From Bryobacterales bacterium (GTDB lineage Bacteria; Acidobacteriota; Terriglobia; Bryobacterales; UBA6623), in contig JAJDZN010000255.1 of the NCBI GenBank assembly GCA_022824585.1, positions 35,166 to 99,165 on the forward strand: DNA of 64,000 bases, in the 5' to 3' direction. Below are positions 1-9,866 of this stretch, one piece after another. The notes beneath the pieces are model-generated. The model did not search any database, was not told the origin of the DNA, and was given only the letters and a program-made list of their open reading frames with translations. A program made the translations under genes and the position numbers. Every line of letters begins with the position of its first letter. Positions within the stretch are counted from its first letter, which is position 1.

Positions 1-520
1 CGTAACGGTTCACCGTGTCGGGCGTGTGCGCGGGCCTGCCCGCATGGCACCACAAGCACTCGGACGTCGCCGGGCGGTTGAAGTCAGGGTTCGCCTCCCG
101 CTCCATGCCCGGTGCCATGCCCCATTGATCGCGCTCCGTGTAGTACGCGATCGGGGACTGAAACAACGCATCGCCGACACGGACCAAGTATCCGAACGCC
201 GCGTTTCCTGATCCGATCACATAGTCAATCGTGTACTCCGCACTAAGCCCACCCCTTTCGATCTCCTGAACAAGGCTCCCAGCCGACGCGCTCGTGCGAA
301 ACGCTGTGCCGGAGAAGCCGTGTCCGTACGGGCCGATCGGATGGCCGTCGGCCAGCTTGGAGATCGAGCGGCCCATGCCGCTGAGGCGGTACTGCTCAAC
401 CACCTCAGCGTGGCATCTTGCGCATTCTTGCCAGCTGGGTGCGGCGGACGCAGTCATCGCCGCAAGCGCCGCCGTGACCGCGGTCGCGGCTCTCGCTCCG
501 GCCATGGCGCACTTTCGCAT
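1..520 (-). CDS. Multiheme c-type cytochrome, 5' part (runs off the left edge)
   Basis: The minus strand is open without a stop from 520 to the window edge. From the ATG at 520 it encodes a signal peptide (MRK, then an Ala-rich hydrophobic stretch ending near SAAPSW) followed by heme motifs CARCH (C33, C36, H37) and CLWCH (C155, C158, H159). The text between them (SGMGRS, then a GSGN/FGYLV stretch, QSPIAYY) resembles the N-terminus of secreted cytochromes common in Solibacter-type Acidobacteriota, which often carry TPRs further on. A second in-frame ATG lies at 505; 520 gives the better signal peptide. The gene starts 56 bases after the ADP-ribosylglycohydrolase stop, so the two are probably cotranscribed. 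Role is inferred as periplasmic electron transfer. The number of hemes and any catalytic domain lie outside the window. Confidence 0.8.
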   Translation of the reverse strand, partial: MRKCAMAGARAATAVTAALAAMTASAAPSWQECARCHAEVVEQYRLSGMGRSISKLADGHPIGPYGHGFSGTAFRTSASAGSLVQEIERGGLSAEYTIDYVIGSGNAAFGYLVRVGDALFQSPIAYYTERDQWGMAPGMEREANPDFNRPATSECLWCHAGRPAHTPDTVNRY

Positions 521-576
521 GCTTTCCAGCGAGCCACCAGACCTCCTCCACTCGCGGTGGGCCGGCGCGCGATCCC

Positions 577-1788
577 TTACTGAGTGACGATCTGGACCAA
601 GCCAGCAGACTTCGCCGCTGTCATCCGCGTACCGGCGGCGGCCGTGCGACGCGCTAGCTCGTCAATCTCCAACTCCTCAGCGCCTTTCACGTCACTGCGA
701 AAGATGTTAGCAATGGGCTCGGTCCATTTCTCGGCAATCGCTCCCGCCCCGAGGATGACTCCCAGTACGGGCGCGACGTCGCCCGCATTCGTGTCCGTGT
801 CCCAGCCAGCCATGACAGCAATTCCGACCGTCTTGTCGAAGTCGCCCGCGCCATATAGCAGAGCCAATGCGATCACCGCGTTGTTCGGAAACACGCGGCG
901 GTTCTTGTCACCTTCGGGTGCCCAGTTGACATCGATCTGCTCATGAGCCTTTTCCCAGTCGTCTGGCCACTGCTCGTGCCACTGCATCACGTCTCGGATG
1001 CAACGGGCGTAGTCGCTGTCCCCGGGGACTACCGCGAGCCCTGCCTCCAAGAGCTTGGTCGGATCGGACTCAAAGAAAGCCTCGGCTGTCAGGGCCGCCA
1101 TGAACATCTCGCCGTAAACGCCCGCAGTATGAAAGGCAACCTCGGCGTCCATCCGCCCGTACTCGGCGGCCGCTTCCGGATTCCCGGGCAGCAAGAAGCC
1201 CCAGAACTCCCCTTTCATCTGGCCCCCCATGAACTCGCCCGCTTCATGCTGGCCCGACTCTGGAGGCATCACTCCCTCCTTCAAGAGTCGCTCCGCCACC
1301 CTCACGGCACGACCGCAGTTCTGGGCCTCGAACACCGAAAAGGACGCGAGCCACTGGTCGGCAATGTCCTGGCTGGTAATCTCGGGCCCCTTTTCCTCGA
1401 TCAACAGCAGATTCGCGACTTGGAAGAGCGAGTCATCGTCGGGACCGAACCCAGGCGGACCCCAATGATCCGCCGTGTACCATTTCTCGCGGTGTGGATC
1501 CAAGCTAGGCCGCAGTGTCTTGATGTAGTCGGTAAGCGGCCACTGCCCCAAATCGGTGAGGAATGACTTGAGTTCCTGCTTGTGCATCCTCTGCACGCTC
1601 ATCCCCAGAGCGCTCCCGACTGCCTCGCCGAGCCAACCGCCGTGAATCTTCTCTAGGTAGTCGGCAGCGCTCAGCGAGCGGACCGACAGGCTATCCTCGT
1701 CGGTCTGAGGAGCCTGTGCCCCGCCTCCGCATGCGGCGAGCATCGCGGCGGCCAAGCACGTGGCTGCAATTGCATTCACTAAGTTCAT
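577..1788 (-). CDS. ADP-ribosylglycohydrolase family lipoprotein
   Basis: 403 aa. The N-terminus is a lipoprotein signal with lipobox LAAC (C20). The rest has the layout of the ADP-ribosylglycohydrolase (DraG/ARH) fold: GGWLGEAVGSALG near residue 50, an acidic metal site GPDDDS at 115-120, and the C-terminal signature GWDTDTNAGDV near residue 330. These enzymes use two Mg ions to remove ADP-ribose from proteins or small molecules; most are cytosolic, so an exported, membrane-anchored form is notable. Both acidic motifs are present, so it is probably active, but its extracytoplasmic substrate cannot be told from sequence. The multiheme cytochrome gene follows on the same strand. Confidence 0.85.
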   Translation of the reverse strand: MNLVNAIAATCLAAAMLAACGGGAQAPQTDEDSLSVRSLSAADYLEKIHGGWLGEAVGSALGMSVQRMHKQELKSFLTDLGQWPLTDYIKTLRPSLDPHREKWYTADHWGPPGFGPDDDSLFQVANLLLIEEKGPEITSQDIADQWLASFSVFEAQNCGRAVRVAERLLKEGVMPPESGQHEAGEFMGGQMKGEFWGFLLPGNPEAAAEYGRMDAEVAFHTAGVYGEMFMAALTAEAFFESDPTKLLEAGLAVVPGDSDYARCIRDVMQWHEQWPDDWEKAHEQIDVNWAPEGDKNRRVFPNNAVIALALLYGAGDFDKTVGIAVMAGWDTDTNAGDVAPVLGVILGAGAIAEKWTEPIANIFRSDVKGAEELEIDELARRTAAAGTRMTAAKSAGLVQIVTQ

Positions 1789-2309
1789 GGCTTGCTCCTG
1801 CTGGTGGCTGCGGCCGCTCGAAGTCTGGGCATCGCACTACGGTAAGAGACGGCGATCGAAGAACCCCGCACTAGGCGGAAGGCAGACTCGGACGCGTCCT
1901 TCTCTGGACTGCGGAACCGGAAACCAGTGCCTGCTGCCTCGCAGGGCCGTGATCCCAAACAAGCATCTTGCCAGTCCTCGCAGAGCAGCCCTCACTGTTT
2001 GTACCGCATCGGCAAGTCTTTGTGCCCGTCGATCGCAGAATTGGCGGACCGAATAGGCGCGCCGCAGGGAATCGCGCTGTTGTTTCCCACAACGATTCGT
2101 TAAACCGTCGCGATCTTGAACCGAATTATTCCGAGTCGGATTAGTTGGGGAATCGTTAGCAAGGGGCCAGGTTCCCGCGGAGCGGGGCCGTCGTCTGCCG
2201 GGGTTTCCTCCCAGACTCTACTCGCCGGGAGTCAAACTGAATGATCCGCGCCCGACACGGGCGGTACCAGCCGAGCGTGCTTGGAAGGCCGCACCTGCAG
2301 GTGCGGAAA
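1789..2309. other. Intergenic stretch between two minus-strand genes
   Basis: 521 bases without a convincing gene. It holds a perfect palindrome near the ppdK stop (listed separately) and a locally AT-rich stretch at about 2095-2160 that may hold the promoter of the ADP-ribosylglycohydrolase operon. No clear -35/-10 pair could be fixed. Short open frames here look like random GC-rich frames. Confidence 0.5.
2289..2306 (-). terminator. Palindrome just after the ppdK stop, possible terminator hairpin
   Basis: CCGCACCTGCAGGTGCGG is a perfect 18-base palindrome three bases beyond the ppdK stop codon. It can form a 7-bp GC-rich stem with a TGCA loop. No T-run follows on the minus strand, so an intrinsic terminator is only one option. 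It could also stabilise the 3' end or be a protein binding site. Confidence 0.35.
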
Positions 2310-4967
2310 CTAGTTCGCCGAGATCGCAGCCTGTGCCGCGGCCAGACGCGCGATGGGCACGCGATACGGCGAGCAGCTGACATAGTTCAGCCCGGCGCGC
2401 ACGCAGAAGGTCACAGATTTGGGATCGCCGCCGTGCTCGCCGCAGATTCCCACCTCGAGCCCGGGACGGGTCTTGCGCCCCTTTTCCAGGGCGATTTCAA
2501 CCAGCTGCCCGACACCACTCGAGTCGAGCACCTGGAACGGGTCGTCCTCAAGAATGCCCGCTTCCAAATACGGGTTGATAAACGTCCCGGAATCGTCGCG
2601 GCTGAAGCCGAACGTGGTCTGGGTCAGGTCGTTCGTGCCAAAGCTGAAGAACTCGGCATGCTGCGCGATCTCGTCGGCAGTCAGCGCTCCCCGCGGCACC
2701 TCGATCATTGTCCCGACCTTGTAGTGGACCTTCCGCCCAGCAGCAGCAAACACCTCGTTGGCAGTGTCTACGACCACCTTCTTCTGATTCTCGAGTTCCT
2801 TGTGGTTGCCGACCAGCGGAATCATCACTTCCGGGATCGCGTCGACACCCTTCTCGGCGCATTCCACGGCCGCCTCGAAGATCGCCCGGGCTTGCATCGC
2901 AGTGATCTCTGGGAATGTGATCCCCAGCCTGCAGCCCCGATGTCCCAGCATCGGGTTGAACTCGTGTAGCTCTTCCACGCGCTCCAACAGCGCCGCGACT
3001 TCCTTCTGCTTGGCCTCGTCCCCGCCGCCGGCTTGCAATTGCGCCAGCTCCACCATCAGCTCTTCCCGCTTGGGCAAGAACTCGTGCAGGGGCGGATCGA
3101 GCGTGCGCACGATGACTGGGAAGCCGTCCATGACCTCGAAGAGTTCGACAAAGTCCTGCCTTTGCATCGGCAGTAGCTCGGTGAGCGCAGCGGCGCGCGT
3201 TTCGGCATCCTCCGCCAAGATCATCTGGCGAACGTGCTCGATTCGGTGGGGCTCGAAAAACATGTGCTCCGTGCGGCAAAGCCCGATGCCCTCAGCGCCG
3301 AAGTTCCGGGCCGTGCGAGCGTCGCGCGGCGTCTCGGCGTTGGCCCGCACCCTGGCGGTGCGGTACTTGTCGACATGCTCCATGAACTGAGCGAAGTCGC
3401 CTGAAGTGGGGTCAGGATCGATGGTCTTGGCCTGGCCGGCGAATACCTCGCCGGTCGAGCCATCGATGGAAATCCAGTCGCCCTTTCGCAGCGTGTGGCC
3501 CTTGCAGGCAATCTGGCCGGCCTTGGCGTCGACACTCACGTCGCCCGCGCCGGCGACGCAGGGCGAGCCCATGCCCCGAGCCACCACGGCAGCGTGCGAG
3601 GTCATGCCGCCCCGAGAAGTCAGGATACCCTTGGCAGCTTCCATGCCGTGAATGTCCTCCGGCGTGGTCTCCGCCCGCACTAGCACCACGGCGTTGCCGC
3701 TGGCGGCCTCTTCCACGGCAGCATCGGCCGTGAAAACGATTCGGCCGACGGCAGCGCCGGGAGAGGCCGGCAGACCGACGGTCAGGGTGGTGAGCTGTCC
3801 CTTTGACGAGGGCTCGATCACGGGATGCAGCAACTGGTCCAAGTGCTGCGGCTCGACCCGCATGACAGCTTCCCGCTCGTTGATCAGCCCTTCGTCGACC
3901 ATGTCCACGGCAAACTTCACCGCGGCGGCCCCTGTGCGCTTGCCGTTGCGCGTCTGCAGCATGAAGAGCTTGCCCTCCTCGATCGTGAACTCGAAGTCCT
4001 GCACATCGCGGTAGTGCTGCTCTAGCTGGGCCGTGATTGTGCGGAGCTCACCGTAGGCCTCGGGCAGCACTGCCTCGAGTTCATTGATCGGCCGGGGGGT
4101 GCGGATCCCTGCCACGACATCCTCGCCTTGCGCATTGACCAAGAACTCTCCGTAGAACTCGTTGGCACCCGTGGCAGGATCGCGCGTGAAGCCTACGCCC
4201 GTCGCAGAAGTCTCGCCGAGGTTGCCAAACACCATCGCCTGCACGTTGACGGCCGTGCCGAGGTCGTGCGGGATGTCATTCATGCGCCGGTAGTGGTTGG
4301 CGCGGGGATTGTCCCAAGACCGGAAGACCGCGTCACGGGCCATCTTGAGCTGTTGCTGCGCGTCCTGCGGAAAGTCCTCTCCGAGTGAATTCTTGTAATG
4401 AGCCTTGAACGCCTCGACCACCCCTGCCAGCTGCTCGGCATCGAGGTCCATGTCATTCTCGGCACCCGCGGCTTCCTTGATGTCCTCGAGAATCTCCTCG
4501 AACTCTCCCTTGGACACGCCCATGACGACGTCGCCGAACATCATGATGAAGCGCCGGTAGCAGTCCAGGGCGAAGGTCCGCTTGCCGCTCAGAACAGCGA
4601 GACCCTCGGTGGCACTGTCATTGAGGCCGAGGTTGAGGATCGTGTCCATCATGCCCGGCATGGAGAACTTTGAGCCGGAACGCACCGACAGCAGCAGCGG
4701 GTTGGCGGCATCGCCGAGCTGCTTGCCCATGTCGCTCTCAAGGTGTTGCAGAGCCGCCGCCATTTCGTCCTCGACCTCATCGGGCACGCGGTTGCCACCT
4801 GCGAGATACATGTTGCAGACCTGCGTGGAAACAGTGAAGCCGGGCGGGACGGGCACTCCGGCCAAGGCCATCTCGGCCAGATTGGCGCCCTTGCCGCCGA
4901 GCGTGTCGCGCATAGACCGGTTGCCATCGGTCTTGGAGCCGCCGAATGAGAACACATGCTTTGCCAT
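2310..4967 (-). CDS. ppdK: Pyruvate, phosphate dikinase
   Basis: 885 aa, the normal length for the family. It interconverts ATP + Pi + pyruvate with AMP + PPi + phosphoenolpyruvate in the cytosol. The ATP-grasp N-terminal domain holds GGKGANLAEM and GVGFTRDPATGANE (about 257-270). The swivelling phosphohistidine domain has GGMTSHAAVVARG, with catalytic H458 and the usual regulatory Thr two residues before it. The C-terminal PEP/pyruvate barrel has GLCRTEHMFF, SFGTNDLTQTTFG and CGEHGGDP. The open frame extends upstream to 5183, but the ATG at 4967 gives the family N-terminus and is preceded by GAGGGG at a normal distance, so it is chosen. The presence of PPDK suggests PPi-linked glycolysis or gluconeogenesis. 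Confidence 0.97.
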   Translation of the reverse strand: MAKHVFSFGGSKTDGNRSMRDTLGGKGANLAEMALAGVPVPPGFTVSTQVCNMYLAGGNRVPDEVEDEMAAALQHLESDMGKQLGDAANPLLLSVRSGSKFSMPGMMDTILNLGLNDSATEGLAVLSGKRTFALDCYRRFIMMFGDVVMGVSKGEFEEILEDIKEAAGAENDMDLDAEQLAGVVEAFKAHYKNSLGEDFPQDAQQQLKMARDAVFRSWDNPRANHYRRMNDIPHDLGTAVNVQAMVFGNLGETSATGVGFTRDPATGANEFYGEFLVNAQGEDVVAGIRTPRPINELEAVLPEAYGELRTITAQLEQHYRDVQDFEFTIEEGKLFMLQTRNGKRTGAAAVKFAVDMVDEGLINEREAVMRVEPQHLDQLLHPVIEPSSKGQLTTLTVGLPASPGAAVGRIVFTADAAVEEAASGNAVVLVRAETTPEDIHGMEAAKGILTSRGGMTSHAAVVARGMGSPCVAGAGDVSVDAKAGQIACKGHTLRKGDWISIDGSTGEVFAGQAKTIDPDPTSGDFAQFMEHVDKYRTARVRANAETPRDARTARNFGAEGIGLCRTEHMFFEPHRIEHVRQMILAEDAETRAAALTELLPMQRQDFVELFEVMDGFPVIVRTLDPPLHEFLPKREELMVELAQLQAGGGDEAKQKEVAALLERVEELHEFNPMLGHRGCRLGITFPEITAMQARAIFEAAVECAEKGVDAIPEVMIPLVGNHKELENQKKVVVDTANEVFAAAGRKVHYKVGTMIEVPRGALTADEIAQHAEFFSFGTNDLTQTTFGFSRDDSGTFINPYLEAGILEDDPFQVLDSSGVGQLVEIALEKGRKTRPGLEVGICGEHGGDPKSVTFCVRAGLNYVSCSPYRVPIARLAAAQAAISAN

Positions 4968-5362
4968 GTTGGTGATTCCCCTCTGTCTTGGATCGCTTTG
5001 CCGGACGCTCAGCGTGGACTCAACAGCCCCGCGCCCACGGTGCGCAGAGCCGGTGCTATCTGATTGATCGGAGGTTGGGCTCGGAGCGTCGCGACCGGAC
5101 ACCCTCGGGTCCGCAAGCGTAGGTAACGAAGCCTTGATCTTAGCAAATCTGGCAGCAAACCTGGCCGCTGTCGGGTTGACCAATGCCTAACAGGGTTGCG
5201 GATCCAGAAGAGAGCGTTTTCAGGCCGTGCCGACGGTTCGCCGCGACATGCCCGGCCCACCAAGGACGTGGCCGAACAGAACGTTCGCGAGCAGTGACCA
5301 AGGCTGCCCCGCAGCCATTGGCCAAATCGCTGGCTACCCCTTCGGCGCCTTGCCGCTGGACA
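4968..5362. other. Leader region upstream of ppdK
   Basis: 395 bases between the sulfatase stop and the ppdK start, both on the minus strand. The frame of ppdK is open back to 5183, but the residues are low-complexity and do not look like protein. Nothing resembling a riboswitch or RNA gene was recognised. The ppdK ribosome binding site is at its right-hand boundary, just upstream of the start codon. Confidence 0.5.
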
Positions 5363-6832
5363 TCAATAGCTGTCCACACGCTGGCGCATCGCTGCAATGA
5401 AAGCAGGATCAAGCAACGGATCGTTCGTCGTGCGGCGCCAGTCGTCCAAGGCCGCCTGCAATCGTTCCAGTGTCGCTGCGTGTTCCGGGTCGCCGGCGAG
5501 ATTGCGGAACTCCCAGGGATCCTCATCCAAGTCGTACAGTTCCAACTCCGGAGGATGAGCAAGGCTGTCGAACGCACGCCGGACCGGCGTCCCCTCGTAG
5601 CGCTGCTCTCGAGAAGTCACGTAGCCCAAGTCCCCATCGATGCCGATTCTGGCAGGCCCGGATCCGGCCAGCAGATTGTGAATCAGCTTGTACCGGTCGT
5701 CCCGGATGGCGCGCCGGGGAAACCATGGCGGCCCATGCATGTGAAACTCGCCGACAAGGTATTCGCGCCAAGGCGCCTCGGGATCCTCCAGGACCGGCCG
5801 CAGCGACATCCCTTGCATCTCGACAGCAGGGAGCGCTCCTGTTGCGTCCAGGATTGTAGGAAGGATATCGACGGTCGAGACCATCGCCCCGCTCCGCGCG
5901 CGCTGTGACACGCCGGGCCAGCGCACAAGGAAAGGGACCCGCAAGCCGCCCTCGTAGACCGTTGTCTTGCCACGGTCGAACGGGGGCCCGTGGTCGCCCG
6001 TGAAGATTACCAGCGTGTCGCCGGAATGTCCCTTTCGCTGGACGGCGTCCACAAGCAGACCGACTCCGATGTCGAGCCGCACGACTTCGTTGTAGTAGCC
6101 GGCCACTCGCGCGCGCTGCTCCGGGGTGTCGATCCTCTGGAATGGAAACACTGTCTGTTCGCTTGGCTCGACCAAGGTTGGAGGAATGCCCTCGAACTGG
6201 TCCATGAAGGTCCAGTCCCCGACGATCTCCCGCGTCTCCGGATCCCGCCTGCGGAAGGCGTGCGGATCGGTGTAGTTCACCATCAAGAAGAACGGGCTCT
6301 CGTCCGCGTTACCGATGAACTCTTCGGCGGCCGCCGCGATCCCCTTCACGTCGCGGCCGTCCACCCTCGAACGGACGTCCCACCGGAACTTGTCTTCCGG
6401 GGCGACGTGCAGCTTCCCGATGATGCCGGTTCGATAACCAGCTCGCTTGAGGACGTTTGGAATCGTGGCGTCGTGCAGGTGTGGGTGCAGGCTGAAGTCC
6501 GAGGCATTGGTCAGCCCGAACTGCCCGTTGCTGTGCACATAGAGGCCCGTGAACATAGCACTGCGGGAGGGGCTGCACGACGCTTGCGCCACGTAGGCGA
6601 CGTCGAACTGGACGCCGCTGGCCGCGAGGGCGTCGATGTTCGGAGTTTCAATGACACTGTCCCCGTACGCGCTCAGTTGAAGACCGAGATCATCGGCCGT
6701 GATAAGCAGGACGTTGAGCCGCGACGGTGGTTCGGCTGGCTCGCGCGTGCAGCCGATCGCTCCGAGCAGCAGGATTGCCAGCGCGATTCGCCCCGTCGCT
6801 ACCAAGGTTCGCGAAGACCGTGGATCGTGCAC
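5363..6832 (-). CDS. Secreted sulfatase (family S1), lipoprotein
   Basis: 489 aa. A GTG start with a strong GGAGG site about 8 bases upstream leads into a lipoprotein signal (lipobox GAIGC, C28). The alkaline-phosphatase-superfamily fold follows: metal ligands in LLITADDLG, the maturation motif CSPSR (C86, converted to formylglycine), GKLHVAPEDK, and TGDHGPPFDRGKTT. Type I sulfatases remove sulfate esters from polysaccharides or other substrates in the periplasm or at the cell surface. No formylglycine-generating enzyme lies in the window, so activation must come from elsewhere. The substrate cannot be assigned. It resembles the heparan N-sulfatase-like branch, but this is a weak impression. 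Confidence 0.9.
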   Translation of the reverse strand: MHDPRSSRTLVATGRIALAILLLGAIGCTREPAEPPSRLNVLLITADDLGLQLSAYGDSVIETPNIDALAASGVQFDVAYVAQASCSPSRSAMFTGLYVHSNGQFGLTNASDFSLHPHLHDATIPNVLKRAGYRTGIIGKLHVAPEDKFRWDVRSRVDGRDVKGIAAAAEEFIGNADESPFFLMVNYTDPHAFRRRDPETREIVGDWTFMDQFEGIPPTLVEPSEQTVFPFQRIDTPEQRARVAGYYNEVVRLDIGVGLLVDAVQRKGHSGDTLVIFTGDHGPPFDRGKTTVYEGGLRVPFLVRWPGVSQRARSGAMVSTVDILPTILDATGALPAVEMQGMSLRPVLEDPEAPWREYLVGEFHMHGPPWFPRRAIRDDRYKLIHNLLAGSGPARIGIDGDLGYVTSREQRYEGTPVRRAFDSLAHPPELELYDLDEDPWEFRNLAGDPEHAATLERLQAALDDWRRTTNDPLLDPAFIAAMRQRVDSY

Positions 6833-7299
6833 TTGAAAACCTCCGTGAAGCGATGGTGGCGCGAGTCACCCCGCGGGACCGCTGGCCCGTGTGCCCCACA
6901 TCCTACATCGATGCGATGTTGCTGCGCTGGTAGAAAGAGCCCGACTTTCGAGTCCGCCAAGAAACGGCACCGGAAAAGAACGAGGCACTGAAGTTCTCCA
7001 CCTCGTCCCGGGTCATCCAGTGCCCCCGCACGGCCGTGGGAACGGACCGGATTCTAGGGTCTGGTTGAGCGCCCATGGATCACTCCCTCGATCGAGAGCT
7101 CCAGTTGCATGGCGACTGCAATCCTAACGAGGCGAGGCCCTTCCGGACGCCTCTTGTGTCTGCACCAATCGGCGGGCATGTGCACGTCTCGCAGTGCCAA
7201 AACAGTGGCAAGCGCGTCCAGCCGGAGAGGCTTTGGGTCCGCTCGGGCAGCACGAGAGGAATCCCGCGGACGCTTCCGCTGGACTAGACTGATTCCGTC
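6833..7299. other. Divergent intergenic region between sulfatase and DUF3179 gene
   Basis: 467 bases holding the outward promoters of two divergent genes. On the minus strand a GGAGG ribosome binding site sits before the sulfatase GTG. On the plus strand TAGACT at 7285-7290 lies 9 bases before the DUF3179 ATG. No gene was recognised in between. Confidence 0.5.
7285..7290 (+). promoter_or_regulatory. -10-like hexamer (TAGACT) of a possible leaderless promoter
   Basis: TAGACT ends 9 bases before the ATG at 7300, and no Shine-Dalgarno sequence lies between. If it is a -10 element, transcription would start within about 3 bases of the start codon. No good -35 is visible. Confidence 0.35.
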
Positions 7300-8739
7300 A
7301 TGCTCCTCGCGAATCGCTTCGCGTTGCTGTTCGCCGGACTACTGCTCTTCGGCATCGTCTCCGACCTCGGTGCCCAATTCCCTGCCCAGGGACCCAGGCT
7401 GCCCGGCGACACCTCGGGCAATGCCCCGCTTCGCCGCAGTGTTCCCCAACCGGGGTCCAACATCGCTGCGACCGTGCGCACCGCGTTGTTCTCGCGGAAC
7501 TGGGCAGACCGGGATCGAGCGCTGCGCTTCTTGGTCAAACGCAACAAGAAGGACGTCGTGCCGGCTCTCATCACGGCGCTACGCGTTCTGCCCGACTCTG
7601 ACGGCCGGCTTCTCGACGCGCTCCAACGACTCGCCGGAGCCAAGATCCCGCGCGACTGGAATGCGTGGATGGAGTGGCTGGAGGAGCACGCCGAGATCCG
7701 TCCCTACCGGGAGTTCGTTTCCTTCAAGGCAGACCTCCTCGCAGGGATTGACAGCAGTTTCCATAGCTTCCTCTACCCGGGGGTGAGGCACGAGATCCGT
7801 GTCGAGGAGATCGTCTGGGGAGGCGTCAAGAAGGATGGGATCCCCGCGCTGGTGAACGCCAAACAGATCCCCGCCGGTGAAGCGACCTACCTCACCGACC
7901 GGGAACTGGTCTTCGGGGTCAGCATCAATGGCGACTCGCGCGCCTATCCGCTCCGCATCCTCGACTGGCACGAGATGTTTAACGACGTCGTAGGCGGCGT
8001 CCCGGTGTCCCTCGCCTACTGCACGCTCTGCCGGTCGGGCATCCTCTTCGACGCCCTGGTACCCGGCCGCCGGACGCCTTTCGTCTTCGGCTCTTCCGGC
8101 CTTCTCTATCGGTCGAACAAGCTCATGTACGACACCCAGACGAAGTCGCTCTGGAATCAGTTCACCGGGCGGCCCGTGGTCGGGAAACTGGCCAAGTCCG
8201 GCATCGAACTCAAGGTCCTGCCGGTGGTGATCACGAGCTGGCAGGACTGGCTCGCCGCCCATCCGAATACCACGGCACTCTCCCTCGACACCGGCTTCGA
8301 TCGAGACTATCGGCCCGGACGAGCGTACAGCGAGTATTTTGCGAGCCCCGATCTCATGTTTCCCGTGGTAGTCCGAGATCGCCGGCTCGCGCCGAAGGAC
8401 CGTATCTTCGTGCTGCGGGACGGAGCCAACGAAATGGCTTGGGCTCTCTCGCTCTTCCGAGGCGGTGCCGTCATCCACGACAAAGCGGGACCGCGCGATG
8501 TGGTCCTCATCGGGAACGCCCAAACGGAGACGGTCCGCGCCTACGAATCGGGAGGACGGACGTTTGTCGCGACTGAGAATGATCCGTTCCAGATGACGAG
8601 CGACGGGACGCAATGGACCGTCACCGAGGCCTCCCTTACCGGACCGGGCGGCCAGAGCCTCGCCCGGCTCCCCGGGCATGTCGCTTACTGGTTCGCTTGG
8701 CAGAGCTACAAGGCCGGAAAGCCGGCCAGGCTGGAATAG
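7300..8739 (+). CDS. DUF3179 domain-containing secreted protein
   Basis: 479 aa with a clear signal peptide (hydrophobic residues 7-22, cleavage near DLGAQ). Residues about 170-450 match the DUF3179 pattern: PALVNAKQIPAGEATYL, DRELVFGV..NGDSRAYPL, LDWHEMFNDVVGGVPV, a YCTLCRSG cysteine pair, and FGSSGLLYRSNKLMYD. The biochemical role of DUF3179 is unknown to me. The CxxC in a conserved spot suggests metal binding or redox chemistry. Residues 45-120 contain a short HEAT-like helical segment. The gene appears monocistronic, with a sugar-isomerase-like gene 197 bases downstream. Confidence 0.88.
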   Translation: MLLANRFALLFAGLLLFGIVSDLGAQFPAQGPRLPGDTSGNAPLRRSVPQPGSNIAATVRTALFSRNWADRDRALRFLVKRNKKDVVPALITALRVLPDSDGRLLDALQRLAGAKIPRDWNAWMEWLEEHAEIRPYREFVSFKADLLAGIDSSFHSFLYPGVRHEIRVEEIVWGGVKKDGIPALVNAKQIPAGEATYLTDRELVFGVSINGDSRAYPLRILDWHEMFNDVVGGVPVSLAYCTLCRSGILFDALVPGRRTPFVFGSSGLLYRSNKLMYDTQTKSLWNQFTGRPVVGKLAKSGIELKVLPVVITSWQDWLAAHPNTTALSLDTGFDRDYRPGRAYSEYFASPDLMFPVVVRDRRLAPKDRIFVLRDGANEMAWALSLFRGGAVIHDKAGPRDVVLIGNAQTETVRAYESGGRTFVATENDPFQMTSDGTQWTVTEASLTGPGGQSLARLPGHVAYWFAWQSYKAGKPARLE

Positions 8740-8936
8740 CAGCTCACCACGGCCGAGCGGGACGGGTCGCCCTCCCGATTCGCAGCACTCGTGTTGTCCC
8801 TAGCCCACGTTGACGCGGCTGCCCGCAAATCGCTGTGCTTACAGGGCCGCGAACTGGTGTTGTTACCTCGACCCTTCGCTCCCGCGGGCCAGGGCTCCGC
8901 GACTTGGGCGATGCTGGCGCTACCCTGTGAACAGGC

Positions 8937-9866
8937 ATGCAACTTGGATTCGTAAGCGCCATCCTGCCGGAAGTCTCCCTAGACGAGGTCTGTCGGATCG
9001 GTGCAGCAGAGGGCTATGACTGCATCGAGGTGATGTGCTGGCCGCCCGGCAAGGCCGAGCGCCGGTACGCCGGCGTTACTCACATCGACACTGCCACCCT
9101 AGACGATGCTGGCATAGACAGCGTCCATGCTTCGCTTGATCGTCATCAAGTCCAGATCAGCGGCCTCGGATACTATCCCAATCCCCTCTCGCTGGACAGC
9201 GAGGAGGCCCGTGTCGCCCAACACCAAATCCGCTCTGTGATCCGCGCCGCTCGCGCGCTTGGTCTGTCCACCGTGAACACGTTCGTGGGCCGCGACTGGA
9301 CTCTGTCCGTAGAAGAGAACTGGCCGCGCTTCTTGGAGGTCTGGCGGCAATTGGTTGCCTACGCCGAGGATCACGACGTCCGGATCGGAATCGAGAACTG
9401 TCCGATGATCTTCACTCGCGACGAATGGCCGGGGGGCAAGAATCTTGCCTGCTCGCCCGCCATCTGGCGCCGTATGTTCGAGGACATCCCCAGCCCTTCG
9501 TTCGGACTCAACTACGATCCTTCGCATCCGACCTGGATGCAGATGGACGCAATCGCCCCGTTGCGCGACTTCAGCGACCGTATCTTCCACGTTCACGCCA
9601 AGGACGTGCGGGTGGACCGGAAGCTGCTCGACGACGTCGGCATCTTGGCGTATCCCCTCCAATTCCACACGCCCAAGCTCCCCGGGCTAGGCGACGTCGA
9701 CTGGGGGCAGTTCTTCTCCGTCCTGACGTCGACCGGCTACGACGGCCCGGTTTGCGTGGAGGTGGAGGATCGGGCTTACGAGGGTTCGCTGGAAGATCGC
9801 AAGCTCTCGCTCCGACAAAGCGCCCGCTTCTTGCGGCAGTACATTCCGGACCGCGGGGGACTATAG
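8937..9866 (+). CDS. Sugar phosphate isomerase/epimerase-like TIM barrel protein
   Basis: 309 aa, beginning directly with the first strand of an AP-endonuclease-2/xylose-isomerase barrel ([12 protein letters not shown]). Family signs include [20 protein letters not shown] (metal Glu), [15 protein letters not shown] and the C-terminal [12 protein letters not shown]. These residues place divalent-metal ligands (Glu, Asp, His, Glu) as in hydroxypyruvate isomerases, inosose isomerases and tagatose epimerases. The exact sugar cannot be called. No signal peptide is present, so it is cytosolic. A weak -10-like TACCCT lies 10 bases before the ATG. The gene ends 6 bases from the convergent glyS stop, within a shared palindrome. 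Confidence 0.88.
   Translation: MQLGFVSAILPEVSLDEVCRIGAAEGYDCIEVMCWPPGKAERRYAGVTHIDTATLDDAGIDSVHASLDRHQVQISGLGYYPNPLSLDSEEARVAQHQIRSVIRAARALGLSTVNTFVGRDWTLSVEENWPRFLEVWRQLVAYAEDHDVRIGIENCPMIFTRDEWPGGKNLACSPAIWRRMFEDIPSPSFGLNYDPSHPTWMQMDAIAPLRDFSDRIFHVHAKDVRVDRKLLDDVGILAYPLQFHTPKLPGLGDVDWGQFFSVLTSTGYDGPVCVEVEDRAYEGSLEDRKLSLRQSARFLRQYIPDRGGL

Noticed and set aside
4968..5183. N-terminal extension of PPDK
   Set aside because: The open frame reaches 5183, but the extra 72 residues are compositionally odd and the conserved family start with a good ribosome binding site is at 4967.
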